A stretch of DNA of 64,000 bases from Mycogone perniciosa (taxonomy: Eukaryota; Ascomycota; Sordariomycetes; Hypocreales; Hypocreaceae), in the NCBI GenBank assembly GCA_025331125.1, contig JAOALB010000179.1:32918-96917 (forward strand), read 5' to 3'. The notes under the pieces were generated by a model. The model was not told the DNA's origin. It saw only the letters and a list, made by a program, of their open reading frames with translations, and did not search any database. The position numbers and the translations under genes were made by a program. Numbering within the stretch: the first letter of the stretch is position 1; every line of letters begins with the position of its first letter. This document shows, one piece after another, positions 49,758 to 61,876 of this stretch.

Positions 49758-52490
49758 AAATAATATATTTATAATTATAGCTTTAAGGCTTTATTTATTT
49801 AATCTTTTTTAAATTATATATTAATTTATTAAAAACTATTATATTTATAGAAAAAGATATTAATAAAGGATATAAAATTATAGGTTTTTTAAGTTTTATT
49901 AATCCTTTTATATATATAAAATAATTTAATAACACATTTAATTTCAAACTCTTTTTAATTAATCTTTTTAATATTTAATATTTATAACTAATAATAACTT
50001 CATTTATTAAAGTAATTATATTAAAGGTTATAGAAAATATTAATAAAAAAGTTTATATATAATATTTCATTTAATATTATTATTACTTTTATAATATATT
50101 TAAATTTATTATTAGTAATAAAAGGTTTATTTAAATTAGTAAACTTTAAAAAATATTATAATATTATATATTATTTATAGATTAATAACATTTTAAAATA
50201 AATAAATTGAAAGACTTAGGTATATTTATAACCTAATATTAATTATAATTAAAAAAGCTAAAAACATTAACTTTTAATAATTTCATAAATATTAAATAAT
50301 TACATTAACCCTATAATATTTTATAAAGCCTTTCTCTTTTGAATATAATTATTATATTATTATTAGACTATAAAGTAAAGGATTATAGATTTAAATAAAT
50401 ATAACATACTAATTAAAAGACTTAAAATTAAAATTAAAATAAAACTTTATTTCAATAAATATAAATACCTAGGTTTTATATAGTTTAATTCAATATATTT
50501 ATAAATATTGTTTTATATATTTACATTAATTTATTATAATAAATAATTAATAACTCTTTATTAAAACACTAAGATAATACCCTTTATATAAAAATAAAGT
50601 TATAATAGTTAAGTAAATATAATAAGGGAAAAGTATATTAAAACTTTAATTTAAAAAAGAACCAAAAAGAATAGGCTTTTCTTTCTATACTATATTCCTA
50701 GTATATTTAAACTAAATATTTAAGGATATATATATAATATACCTTAAATTAACTATAAACCCTTTAAAGTTATACTAGGATCTTTATTATAGGTCTTTCT
50801 TATTATAATTATCCCCCTTTATATAATAGCTATCTTAACTATATACTATAAATCTATTAAACTTAAAGTGCATTTTAAGTAAATTAAAAGCATAACTTTA
50901 ATTAAACTTTAATCTTTTTACTATTTATATTTATTTATTGCAATTAATTAAACATTAATAAAACGGTTTTAATATATTTATTAAATCCTTGGTAATAACC
51001 TTTGTATTTACTGATTCAGTATTTATAAAGCATTCCTAATATATTCACTTGCATAATTTTATAACCTATAAATATTTACTTTTCTTTTAATATAACGTTT
51101 TATTTTAATATTAAAGGTTTACTTATTAATATTTTAAATTTAATACCTTTACCTTTTTAACATTATATTTATAAAATAAATAAAATTCAAATAATAATTT
51201 CAAAATAATATTATTTATTAATCGTTAATAATAATAATAATAATATTAAACCTTTATAGAAATTAATAAAAGACATTTATTAATAATTTATTAATATTTT
51301 ATTTACTTTTTATTTAACTTTTATTTAATTAAATAAAGGATATTATTAAAAGTATAGTTTTATTTATTATTTTATATTCTTTTTAATATAAGCTTTTTAT
51401 AAACTTTCTTTTTCATAAATTATTATTAACTTTTTACTTAATTGAATTATTATTACTATTTAATAATAAAATATATAATAATTTATAATTAACTTTTATA
51501 TTTCAAAGAATATTTAGTTTTTAGGTTTTCTTTTCATTAATAATAAAAGTATTTTATGGTAAATAGTTATTAATTTTACTTTCTTTTTACTTTTGATTAT
51601 TTATTATAATATTAATAATACTTCTATTAATAAAAGGTTTAATAAAAGAATAAATAAACCTTTTATATAAAGCTTTAACTTTTAATTTTATTTCCTTTTT
51701 TAACTGTTTTGCTTTTTATTTTACTATTTATAGTTAAGTGCTTTTTTAAATAATTAAGTAGTTTAAATATAAGTTTTCCTTTCATTTCTATACTTCTGTT
51801 ATCTTTTTTAGTTTTTAATCAAAGGCTTTTTATGAATAAACCTATTAAATTATTAATCCTAAAGATTAAGAGTTAAGGTTATTTCTTATAATCTAATATT
51901 TATAATTTAATAGTAATTTATAATTAAATCTTCATATATTCTTTTAATACATTTAATTATTATAAATAAATACAATAAGTTAACTATATTAAAGACCTAG
52001 TTATAGGATTATTAAAAAATTAAAGCCTTTAAGTTATTATTAATAGATTATAACTATAAGCGCAATCCTATAAAAAGGATTACTATATCAAACTATAATT
52101 TAGGATTACTAAAATTACTATAATTTAAAAAATTTCAATATATATATTATATATCTCCTTTAAATATAAAACTAAATATATTATAATTGTTTAGTATAAT
52201 TATTTAAATAGTTATTACTAATTAAATTTAGTACACTGCCTATATTATAAAATTGTAACTAAATTACTTTATTAAATATTAATTGTTCATATATTTGTTA
52301 ATATAAAGCTATCAACTTTAATTTATCTTTTAAAAATTAACCTAAATTATTATATATTAATAACCTCTATTTAAAAGGCTATTAAGAATATTAAGTAATA
52401 TTATATATATATTAACTATAGTATTATCCTTAAATAAGTTTAAATATTTTAGCTTTTATTTTCCTATTTTATTAAATATAAAATAATAAT
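49758..52490. other. AT-rich RIP-degraded DNA, unclassified
   Basis: Almost pure A/T with rare CA/TG. No coding motif, terminal repeat or match to the labelled families was seen. A pyrimidine run, tatcccccttta near 50,810, could be an old polypurine tract on the minus strand, but no LTR could be paired with it. Confidence 0.4.
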
Positions 52491-52763
52491 TGTAATAAAG
52501 TGCAGTATAGCTATATAAAGTATAAAGAAAATAAGAAAAAAGCTTGATTTTATTAAAGAATATACTATAATACCCTCGCTATATATATTTATAGCTAATA
52601 TAAAGGCAAAGCTAAAATATATATATTATAAGCGTCTATATAGTTTAATGTATTGTTTATATAGTGTATATATTAGCTTATATTTACTGTATAAGCAGAT
52701 AAAAGCTCCATAGCACTAATGGGCGCTAATAAATAGTAGGTCCTTAGCTTACCTACCCTTATA
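52491..52763 (+). repeat. Repeat B, copy 2 (273 bp)
   Basis: It begins TGTAATAAAGTGCAG and ends CTACCCTTATA. The five bases ataat occur on both sides (52,486-52,490 and 52,764-52,768), which is consistent with a solo LTR, but ataat is common in this DNA and the match may be chance. It is the best preserved copy of family B. Confidence 0.6.
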
Positions 52764-53132
52764 ATAATAAAGAGAATAATATAAATAAAAGTAAAAATAA
52801 AAATAAAATTTATACAATAAAATAACTTTATATATATATAAAGTTTTTAATATATATTAGTTAACTATATAAAATAAAAATAATACTATTATTTCATTTT
52901 TAAAAATATTAAACTTTAATAAATAGTTATTATAAATTTTTAAAAGTAAACTTTATTTACTTAAAAGAATTTAAAAAGGTTACTTGAAATATAGCCTTTT
53001 AAGCCTTTTAATAAAAATAATATAATATTTCAATTATATTATTAACTTTCAAATTAATTTTAATATAAAAATTAATAAACTTTTTTTAACTGCTAAATAA
53101 TTTAAAAGTAATACTTTTAAATAGTTTAAATT
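52764..53132. other. AT-rich DNA, nothing recognised
   Basis: Lies between repeat B2 and Gypsy F. Its last five bases, aaatt, are the left target duplication of F. Confidence 0.4.
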
Positions 53133-53401
53133 TATAATAGGTATAGCCTTTTATTATAGCTAATAATAGGGTGTTATAGAATTGTCTATTTAAAGTTAAA
53201 GAGTAAAGGAATAAAGGAGGGGGACTATCTAGCTATATATATAGATCTATAGGATAGTTGTATATATATATATAGGCCTAAGGCTTATATACTGTGCCTA
53301 ATATATATATATTTACATTAGTTAGTCTAGGAGATATAGGGAATCATAGTGCTAGGCTTAGTATAGCTAAGGTCTTTCTTTATTAGGTTTAACCTGTAAT
53401 A
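53133..53401 (-). repeat. F 3' LTR
   Basis: It shares GGGGGACTATCTAGCTATATAT and CTAGGCTTAGTATAGCTAAGG with 58,292-58,566. Its right end, ACCTGTAATA, fits a former CA terminus. Confidence 0.82.
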
Positions 53402-53411
53402 TTACCCCCTT
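53402..53411 (-). other. F polypurine tract
   Basis: The plus strand ttaccccctt is AAGGGGGTAA on the minus strand, directly upstream of the 3' LTR. Confidence 0.7.
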
Positions 53412-53449
53412 ATTATACTAGTTATTTCCTATATTTCTTTTTCGCGGGA

Positions 53450-56400
53450 GTATATTCCTTAAAGGGCCTGTCTATTGTTTTAATAGGCCTATATTTCTTT
53501 TTATAAATATCTAGGGCAGATATATCCTTTAAAGAGATAGCGGGTTCCCAGGTAAGCTATATATATCCTTTTTAATATATAAGTGCTTTGCGGAAAGAGC
53601 TGTGGCTTTATTTCTTTATTTTAATACAGAGGATCTCTTTTACCTTTTATTTATCTTTGCCTTCAATAGATATAAAGGGTAGTTAAGGGTTATTATTTTA
53701 CTGTCTAGGTAAAGGGTTATATACTGCTTATTATAGTAGGTTAATATAGAAGTATAAATAGATTGTTATAGGTATATTTAGCTTCACTATAAAGGGGTTA
53801 AATACTTTTACTATTAAGTATTTATAATAAAAAGTATTTAGCCTTTTATTAAAGTATAGGGATTTATAGTTATTAAAGTAAAGCTATACTTAATCTTTAA
53901 CTTTAAATCTTTTAGCTAGTCGTTTATATTTATAAGCAGTATCTTTATAGTATTACTGTATTACTGCTAAGTTAACTTATATAAAGGAAGTAATATCTTT
54001 TAAATATTAAAGTAATTCTTTTACTTAATACTTATTTAAGTCTATAGTCTTTTACTTTATATTTTAACTATAATATAATAGGAATACTTTAATACAGTAG
54101 CTGTATTTAAAGAAAAAGGGGCTTAATTAAGTTACTAAACTTATATAGTTATTTAATACTAGTTAAGCTACTAAAAGCTAATCTCTTTAATCCCTTTAAT
54201 TATAGTTAATATAAGCCTATAAATATATTTAGACTTTTTAATTTATTTATTTTAGGCTACTATTAATCTGCAGGTAATATATCATATTAAACTATTATTT
54301 TATTCCTACTAATTAATAAAATACTTTTTCGAATTTACTAGTTTAATTAAACCCTTTATTATTTATAATAGACTTAAATATACTATAAAATTAATAGTAG
54401 TATTAAAGGAACCGCTATATATAGGCTTTTATATTTATCATCTTTATAGCCTTTAATATAACTGCTTTAATAAACTAGTTTACTATTACTTATAAATATT
54501 AAGTATTAAAAGGGCTAGTTAAAGGGAGCTTAATAATAAAGTCTATTATTAGGTTGCTTTATATATATAAAGGGATTAGTAAAGGTTTAAAAAAACTGCG
54601 CTTTTATATTTTTTATTAATATCTTTTTCTATAAATACTGCAGTTTTTTATAAGCTAGTATATAATCTAAAAGAGACTAGGCTAATAGAACCTGTAAGCT
54701 ATAATTATAAATGTATTATCTTGGCCTAAATAGCTAGCTATTACTGCGTTATATTTAGCTTATATAATATATATATATATAATATAATCCCTGCTTTATC
54801 TGCTTTTACTAAGATTTAGATTTAATTGCAGAAAGTAAAGCAGGACTATTTATTAATTATATCTTTTATAATCTAGACTTTTAATTAAAGGTTAAAGGGG
54901 AAGCTGTATTCTTTTAATTTTACTGTTCTATATAGCTTTAATAGTTAAAGTCAGCTTATATTAATTAGTTTTAAAGGTACTGTAATCTTGGGTTATTATT
55001 AAATACCTGCATTTAAGCTATTAGTAACTTTTAACTAGCGGATTATTCTTAAAGTTATAAAGAGTAGTTATATATAGCAGCCCTACTCCTGCTTATTATC
55101 CTTATCTTTAAGCTAATTTTATTTTTAGTAGCTAAAGGCATTAAAAACTATTACTTTACTATTAAGTTAGTATTATATGATTATATTTAATTATAAAAGG
55201 AATTTAGCTTCATAGGTCTGCTACTTTAAAAGCTTTTAGTATATTATAAAGTACTATAGATTTTTATAATCTAAAGCTATAGTAAAAGGTCTGCAGCTTT
55301 ATAGCTTAGCCCTTTATTCTTTTAAGCAGTAAATAACAACTAGTATTTCTTTATTATAGATTAGGTAATTCCATTTAGTTAGGCTTAATCTCTAGAAATA
55401 ATATATAATAATATTATATTTCCTTTATTTATTTTCCTATAATAATATACCTTTAAATATATATTTAAAATAGCTAATTTTAATAAATATCCTTTCATTT
55501 AGGTTTTATATTTAAAGTATTAATGCTGTATAAAAGCAACGCTTTAACTTTTTAAAGGCAGCTTTTTCTTTATCTTTTTATTAAAAGTAAACACTTTCTT
55601 TTATTAAATAGATAAATAAAACTATTATATATAAAAAGTTAAAAATAAAGATATAATGGTAATAAATAAAGTTAAAAAAGCGTTATATACTTATTATTAA
55701 TATAAAGGTAATATATTTATAAATTATTTACGGCTTTTTAAAATTATAGGCAATACCTTTCCCTGCTTAAATAAAAAAGCTAAGGTATTTAACCTCTTTT
55801 TAAGCGAAAAGGTATTTTACTAGGTTAAAGTATAAGCTAGCGTTTATAAAATCGTAAAGTATATATTATACTTTCTTTATATAATCCTTATATAAGCTAT
55901 TTAAGTATATTAAAATATTATTAATATATATAATTGTAAAGTTATTTAGGAAAAGGCGAAGTATATAGTTAATAAACTATTAAAGTATTACTAAAGTACC
56001 TGTAAACTTAAATAATCTAACTCTTTATTTATATAATCTATAATATATATAAAATATAGTTTTATATTTATTCCTTTTTGTAATATACATGTTATAAACA
56101 TCAGCTATTATATTTAATTTAATAAACTACTTTACTTAAATCAAGTTATTTAATATTTCTAAAAATAAAGGTAAAGGGTAATGGTTTTATTATGTAATTG
56201 TATTAAAAGTATAATAGTTTATATAAAAACGCACTCCTCTTTTTAATTTATAAGTAAAAAGTATAAATATAGCAGCAGCTAAACTGCTAGCGCAAATAAA
56301 CCCTTTATTAAATAAATTCAAGAAAGTTTTATATAATATTAATAGCTCTTTTTAAAATATATTATATAAAAGGCTTTATAAAAGCTCGAGCTTATTACTG

Positions 56401-57900
56401 TTTTTATTATGTTTTAAAGGGATTTATAGTTAATACTTAGCCTTTAAAGTAATAGTTTAACTGCTTCTTAAGCAGAGAATAATAGGTAGAATTTATTATA
56501 AAGCTTAAAGGGAACAGTCTTTTTTTAATCTATTAGCTTTTTTAATTAAAGTGCTTTCTTAATATTAATTAATATAATAGTATAGAGATAATATATATAT
56601 ATTTTCACTAGATTATTATATATAATAGTATTTTACTTAAAAGGTTAAGGTAAGTATAAGTTAAGTAGTTTATATAGCTTATATACCTTTAGGTTTTAGA
56701 TTATATAATAACTGCTATTAAATATCCGCTTTTTAATAAAGGATTTACTGTTTACCAGTATTATAAATTATACTATTTACTTCTCCCTATAATTTCTTAA
56801 AAAACAGGTTATAATCTAAACCTTTAGTTATATATATATATATATATAAGTATTAGATATAGCTATAAAGCTTTAAATAAACTATAGTTATAAAGCTACT
56901 TACTATTAGTAAATAGCTTTTAAAAAAGCTATTTAATTATTATTTTTTAATTTTAATTTAAAGGAGGTAAAGTCTTTTTATTAAAGAGTATTTAATAATA
57001 GTATAGTAATTATAGCTTATATTAAATAAAATAAATATTTATATCTTTTTTATTTTAGCTTATAATATTGCTAATTTACTGTTTATTTACTGTTTAAATT
57101 CCTTTTATTTATTAACTTTTCCTTTATTTAGCTTTAATACTTAACTTTATATTAAGGCTACTTTTTAAATAAACTATTTAAAAAGTTAAAGTCGCTATTA
57201 AGCATTATAATTTAAGGTTCTTACTCTTTTTAAGCTTATACCTTAACTTTATAGACTTTATTAATATAGCCTTTAAATTTCTTTTTAAAAACTTATAGGC
57301 ACTTTTATATTAAGTATTTATAGGAATTATAATCAAAGTATATTTAACCCTTTTTGCTTAAAGGGGAATCTCTATACTATTAATTTTTAATATATTTAAT
57401 GCTAGTTATTTATATATCCCTTTTATAATTGCAAATATAATGCTTAGTATATCTATTACCTTTAGCCTTTATATTCTTTAAACCTTTAGTTATTATAAAG
57501 GAGGCAGCCTTTATAAATATAGTAAATCTATTATAGTTTAATTACTTTATTTTACTAGTAATATTTTAAATTTACTTTAACTAATAATTATATTCCTATA
57601 AAAGGTTAACTATAATTAAACTATATTATAGCTTTAAAAAAAGGGCTCCTTTAAAGAATATAATTTTTACTTAATCTACTTAATTTTCCCTACTAGCGTT
57701 AAAAGGTTTTTATTTAAACTTTAGTAAAGAAAATAAAAAACTAACTCCTTTTGTTTATTGCAGTATTTAAAGCCTTTTACTAGTATAAGCTTAAAGATTT
57801 TAATCTTTATAGCTTTAATTAAAATATATTATAAAGTTTTAAAAGTGATATTTACCTCTTTACTTATTTAAAGAGTAATAGGTAGCTATTATTTATTAAA
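53450..57900 (-). pseudogene. F Gypsy pol, RIP-inactivated
   Basis: On the minus strand RT runs from about 56,330 (FICASSLAAAIFILF, then VRFYINYYTFNTIT) to about 55,800. The thumb side reads FNNFTIIYINNILIY near 55,930; YINN stands where YIDD is expected, so both catalytic Asp codons read Asn. RNase H is near 55,200-55,370 (WNYLIYNKEILVVIY, FTIALDYKNL). Integrase should occupy the region left of about 54,900, but only scattered similarity could be read. Stops are TAA/TAG. Confidence 0.78.
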
Positions 57901-58291
57901 GTTTAGTTTTAAAGTAAGTATTAATAAAATACTAAAGATCTCTATTACCTATATAAAGGTGCTTGTTAAAGGTTATTTTATTATATATCTGCTGCGTTTA
58001 AGCTAGATACTTACTTTATTTCTTTAAAAACTTTAAAGGATTAGGAAAAGGTTTCCGCCTTTTTTAATATATTATACTAGTCCATAAAAAAGGCTGCGCT
58101 TCCTTTATTTTATTCCTTTTAATATTAAACGCTTACGCAATAGCATTTATCTACTTTATAATTAGCTATATTAATTAATTAACAATAGTAATAATTTACT
58201 CCTTATTAAGGCTAAAGTTATTATAATTATTAAGGCCGACTATTTTAATATATATAAAGAGTTAATAGAATTAATAGAATTAAGCTTTAAA

Positions 58292-58566
58292 TATAAAATA
58301 GGTATAGCCTTTTATAGCAGTTAATAGTAAAGTACTATAGAATTATATATTTAAAGCTAAAAAGTAAAAGAATAAAAAAGGGGGACTATCTAGCTATATA
58401 TATAAATCTATAGGATAGTAGTATATATATATATATAGGCTTAAGGCTTATATACTGTGCTTAATATATATATATATTTGCATTAGTTGGTTTAGGAGAT
58501 ATAGGGAATTATAGTGCTAGGCTTAGTATAGCTAAGGTCCTTTTTTATTAAGTTTAACCCATAATA
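58292..58566 (-). repeat. F 5' LTR
   Basis: Aligned with 53,133-53,401; differences are mainly C/T and G/A plus small AT-repeat length changes. The first bases are uncertain by two positions. Confidence 0.8.
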
Positions 58567-58830
58567 AAATCTATTGAAAATAATTTCTTTAACAATAATA
58601 GTAAAGCTAATAAGTAAATATAGTTTATATTTATTAGTGATAATTAATTTAAAAATAAATTCAAGAATATCTTTAATAATATTAATAGAGAATATATTAT
58701 TCAAAATAAATAAATTAATTTAATTTAAAAAAGAAAATACTTTAATTATATTATATAGTTTTGAAAGGATAAGATAGTTTTATAAAAGTTAGAAATTAAT
58801 ATGCTTTAAAAGTTTAGATTAAAATGTAAA

Positions 58831-59043
58831 TATAATAGGGGGTTAAGCCAGGTAGGCACAATATAGGTAATAAGGTATTATAAGACTTAAACTCACTGCT
58901 TTATTAATTTATACGCAGCCGGGTTAATATAGTTAAGCGAAGGGCTAGCGTTATATAGGGGACCCTATACTGCCTATCCTTTATAATAGTATATACTCCT
59001 TTAAATATAGTATATACTAGGGTATATACTCTTTAGTGTTATA
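58831..59043 (-). repeat. Dispersed repeat H, copy 2 (213 bp)
   Basis: Reverse complement of 8,981-9,193, and better preserved: it keeps CCGGGTTAATATAG and AGGGGACCCTATACTGCC. AATAGGGGG abuts its left side. It stands alone between AT-rich stretches. Confidence 0.6.
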
Positions 59044-61028
59044 TTAAATAAAAGGTTAATATAATTTTAAAGATCATTAATTTTATATAATTGGATTAAA
59101 TTATATATAATAGTAATTATTATATTGTTTATAAATATAGTAATAATAAAAGTATATAATATTAAAAATAAATTAAAAAGGTATTTATAATTAATAAAAA
59201 TTTAAATCTTTAACTTTTAATAATATTTTTTAAAACAAAAAGAATTTATTATATTTAAGTAATTTAATAAAATAAAGTTTTAGTTTTAATTCTTTAAAGT
59301 TAAACAAAAGTAATAATATTTTAAATAAATAAGTAATTATTATAATTAATTAAAAATATTTAATTAAGTTATTATAAACAATAAAGAATATACTAATAGT
59401 AATAAGTTTAATAATAAAAATAAAAATAATCCTTTATAATATAAATTATTATTTTATAATATTATATATTTAAAATTAAAAGGTGTATTACTGATAGATA
59501 ATAGTTTTGAAGGTAAATTTAAGAAATAAAATTTAAATTTAATTAATATAGTTATTATAAATATATAATAAAATGAATTAAATTTATAGTTATATAAATA
59601 GTTTTATATATAAAATAAGGTTAATAAAAAATAACTATTAAAGCTATTTTATTTACTTTAACTTTATATAAGGTTTTAAGATATTTCTATATATAAAAAG
59701 ACTATATTATAAATAACTTTATGTATAAAGAATATTATATTGTATTTTAAATTATATAAATTATATATAAATTTGTAATATATCTTTCAAACAAAATAGA
59801 GTATATTATATTTTTAATTAAAAGTTTATATTATTTGATATGATAAATATAAACTTATAATACTATTATAAACAAATATAAGAATATATAAAGTATAAAT
59901 CTAGTTTAAAAGAGAGAAAAGAAAGTAAAAGAATAATTAATACTATTTATAAACAGGCTATAAAGTAATAATTAATAAATCATATTTTTTAAAATATTAA
60001 ATAATAAAGGGAATAATAATAAATTATTATATTTTAAATTAAAGATAATAATTAAAGGATATTAATTATATATACTTATAGATACTAAATTAAAAGGTAA
60101 TTCTATTATATTTATAAAACTATAAATTACTTATAGGTATTTTAAAAAAACAATTATATCAATCTTATGTAATAATAGGAAAAGCTTTTAAAAATAATAA
60201 TTAAGAAATTAAATATGAGATTAATTATTTGAAGTTTTAAATTGTTAAATATAAAGGAATTGGTTATTATAATATAGTAAATGTTAATAAATCTAATATT
60301 ATTTTTAATTACATTTAATTGAAATATAATAACTTTAATATTAATAAAAGAAAGGCTAATTTTATTTATATAATAATAAAGCTTTCTTAATAATTAAAAT
60401 TATTTAAAAAGCTTTATCTACAAAATAGAAATTTTATATAAAGCCTTTAAGTATATTAAAAAAAGGAATTAAAAATATTACTTTAAATTAAATTATAGAA
60501 ACAATCTATTTAAAAATAAAGTTTAAATAAAGTAAAGGAAAAAATAAATAAACTTAAAAAGTAATTACTTTTTTATAGAAAGTATTTAATAATATTAATA
60601 AAATATTTAAGATAAGAAGCTTTAAAATAATAATATTGTTAGAATACATTTAAAATATTTTAAAAGAATATTAAAAGTATAATAAACTAGTTAAAGAAAT
60701 ATTTAATATAAAACAAGAAAAATAGGGTTTAAAGAAATTATATAATTAAACTTAAAGATAATATAAATATTACTTTTTATAAAGCTTATAATTAAAATAC
60801 AGAAAAGTTTCAAAGCTTATATAATTATTTAAATAATATATTAATTAAAGACTATATTTAGCCTTTTTTATTAAAAGTAAATTATTTTATTATATTAATA
60901 TTAAAAAAGAATTAAATGATAATTAATTATAAACTATTAATAATTAAATAGAATTATTATTAAAAATAAAACTTTATTATTATAAATTATAAAACTATAA
61001 AGTAAATCATATAAAAAAAGTAATTTAT
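59044..61028. other. AT-rich RIP-degraded DNA, unclassified
   Basis: Long, almost pure A/T with few C or G. No motif, terminal repeat or similarity to families D, E, F, B or Copia could be seen by eye. Confidence 0.4.
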
Positions 61029-61876
61029 TATTAAAGTAGGTAAACTAAGGACCGACTGCTTATTAGCGTTTATTAGCTCCAAAAAGCTTTTATTTATTTA
61101 TATAGTAGATATAAGTTAATATTGTTAAAAAGGAGGGCTAAAAAGTAAGGATTTTAGTGTATTTAGGTAACATTCCTATTCTGGCTAGACCCGGAATTAG
61201 GCCCGACGCTAGGACCGAGTTTAGGAGAAACTGTAGTATAAGTCAGGAAATTTCTATTATCTTTAACAATAACAATTAAGCTAGGACCAGCTATCCCGCC
61301 TACCCTAAACTCAATATAATGGCTATAATGGCTATTATAAAAAGTCTAACTAAAATGGTTTCCTGTTTGTATGGCTGTAAGTCGATTTAGCTGATTTCCT
61401 ATATAAATAAATTTTGCGGAAAATAGAAATAGGGCCATAAACCTAATTCTGCCGCTATACTCCTATTATCTAGTTAAAGGACGATTATAAAAGACAAAGC
61501 TACTGTTTATACAATCACTTCTATACTGGCTGCGTATACACTAAATATCCAATAGCTTTTAGCTATTAAATTATTTATAATTTAATTCTTTATTTATTAT
61601 TAACTTCCTTAAACTCTTAGTTGTTTCCTTATTACTGTATTATATACAGCTTCCTAGAAGCTATATATAAATAAGGTTCACTATAACCTTGTTCTTTTAA
61701 TAAATATATATACTATATACGCAATATATTAAACTATATAGGCGCTTATAATATATATATTCTACCTTTTCCTTTAAATTAACTATATATATATATAATA
61801 AAGCTATTATAGTATATTTCTTAATAAAATTAAACTTTATTCCTATTTTCTTTATACTTTATATACCTATATTACA
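61029..61876 (-). repeat. Repeat B, copy 3, split by a solo Copia LTR
   Basis: The flanks 61,029-61,122 and 61,708-61,876 join to give the reverse complement of B2 (52,491-52,763), including TATAGGCGCTTATAATATA. The interruption is the Copia LTR at 61,123-61,702 with its target duplication. The copy has a small deletion near its 5' end relative to B2. Confidence 0.65.
61123..61702 (+). repeat. Solo Copia LTR in repeat B3 (580 bp)
   Basis: It starts TGTTAAAAAGGAGG, ends TTCTTTTAATA and is flanked by aatat on both sides (61,118-61,122 and 61,703-61,707). It is the second solo LTR of the Copia family in the window and diverges most from the full-length copy (for example AGGAGAAACTGTAG in place of AGAGGAACTTCAG). 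Confidence 0.92.

Larger units (their letters stand above)
53133..58566 (-). mobile_element. Full-length Ty3/Gypsy retrotransposon F
   Basis: Two LTRs of about 270 bp (53,133-53,401 and about 58,292-58,566) enclose 4.9 kb. The flanks are aaatt (53,128-53,132) and aaatc (58,567-58,571), a duplication differing by a C->T. A minus-strand polypurine tract lies beside the left LTR, so the element reads on the minus strand. RT and RNase H identify Ty3/Gypsy. It is a different family from D and E: the LTRs do not match and the RT reads as a typical chromoviral-like sequence (inference). Confidence 0.88.

Noticed and set aside
52486..52768. Firm target duplication (ataat) for repeat B2
   Set aside because: The five bases match on both sides, but ataat is so frequent in the surrounding DNA that it is weak evidence, and the other B copies lack a matching pair.
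58492..58704. Minus-strand 70-residue open frame
   Set aside because: It crosses the outer edge of the F 5' LTR into unrelated AT-rich DNA, so it cannot be one gene. It is open by chance.
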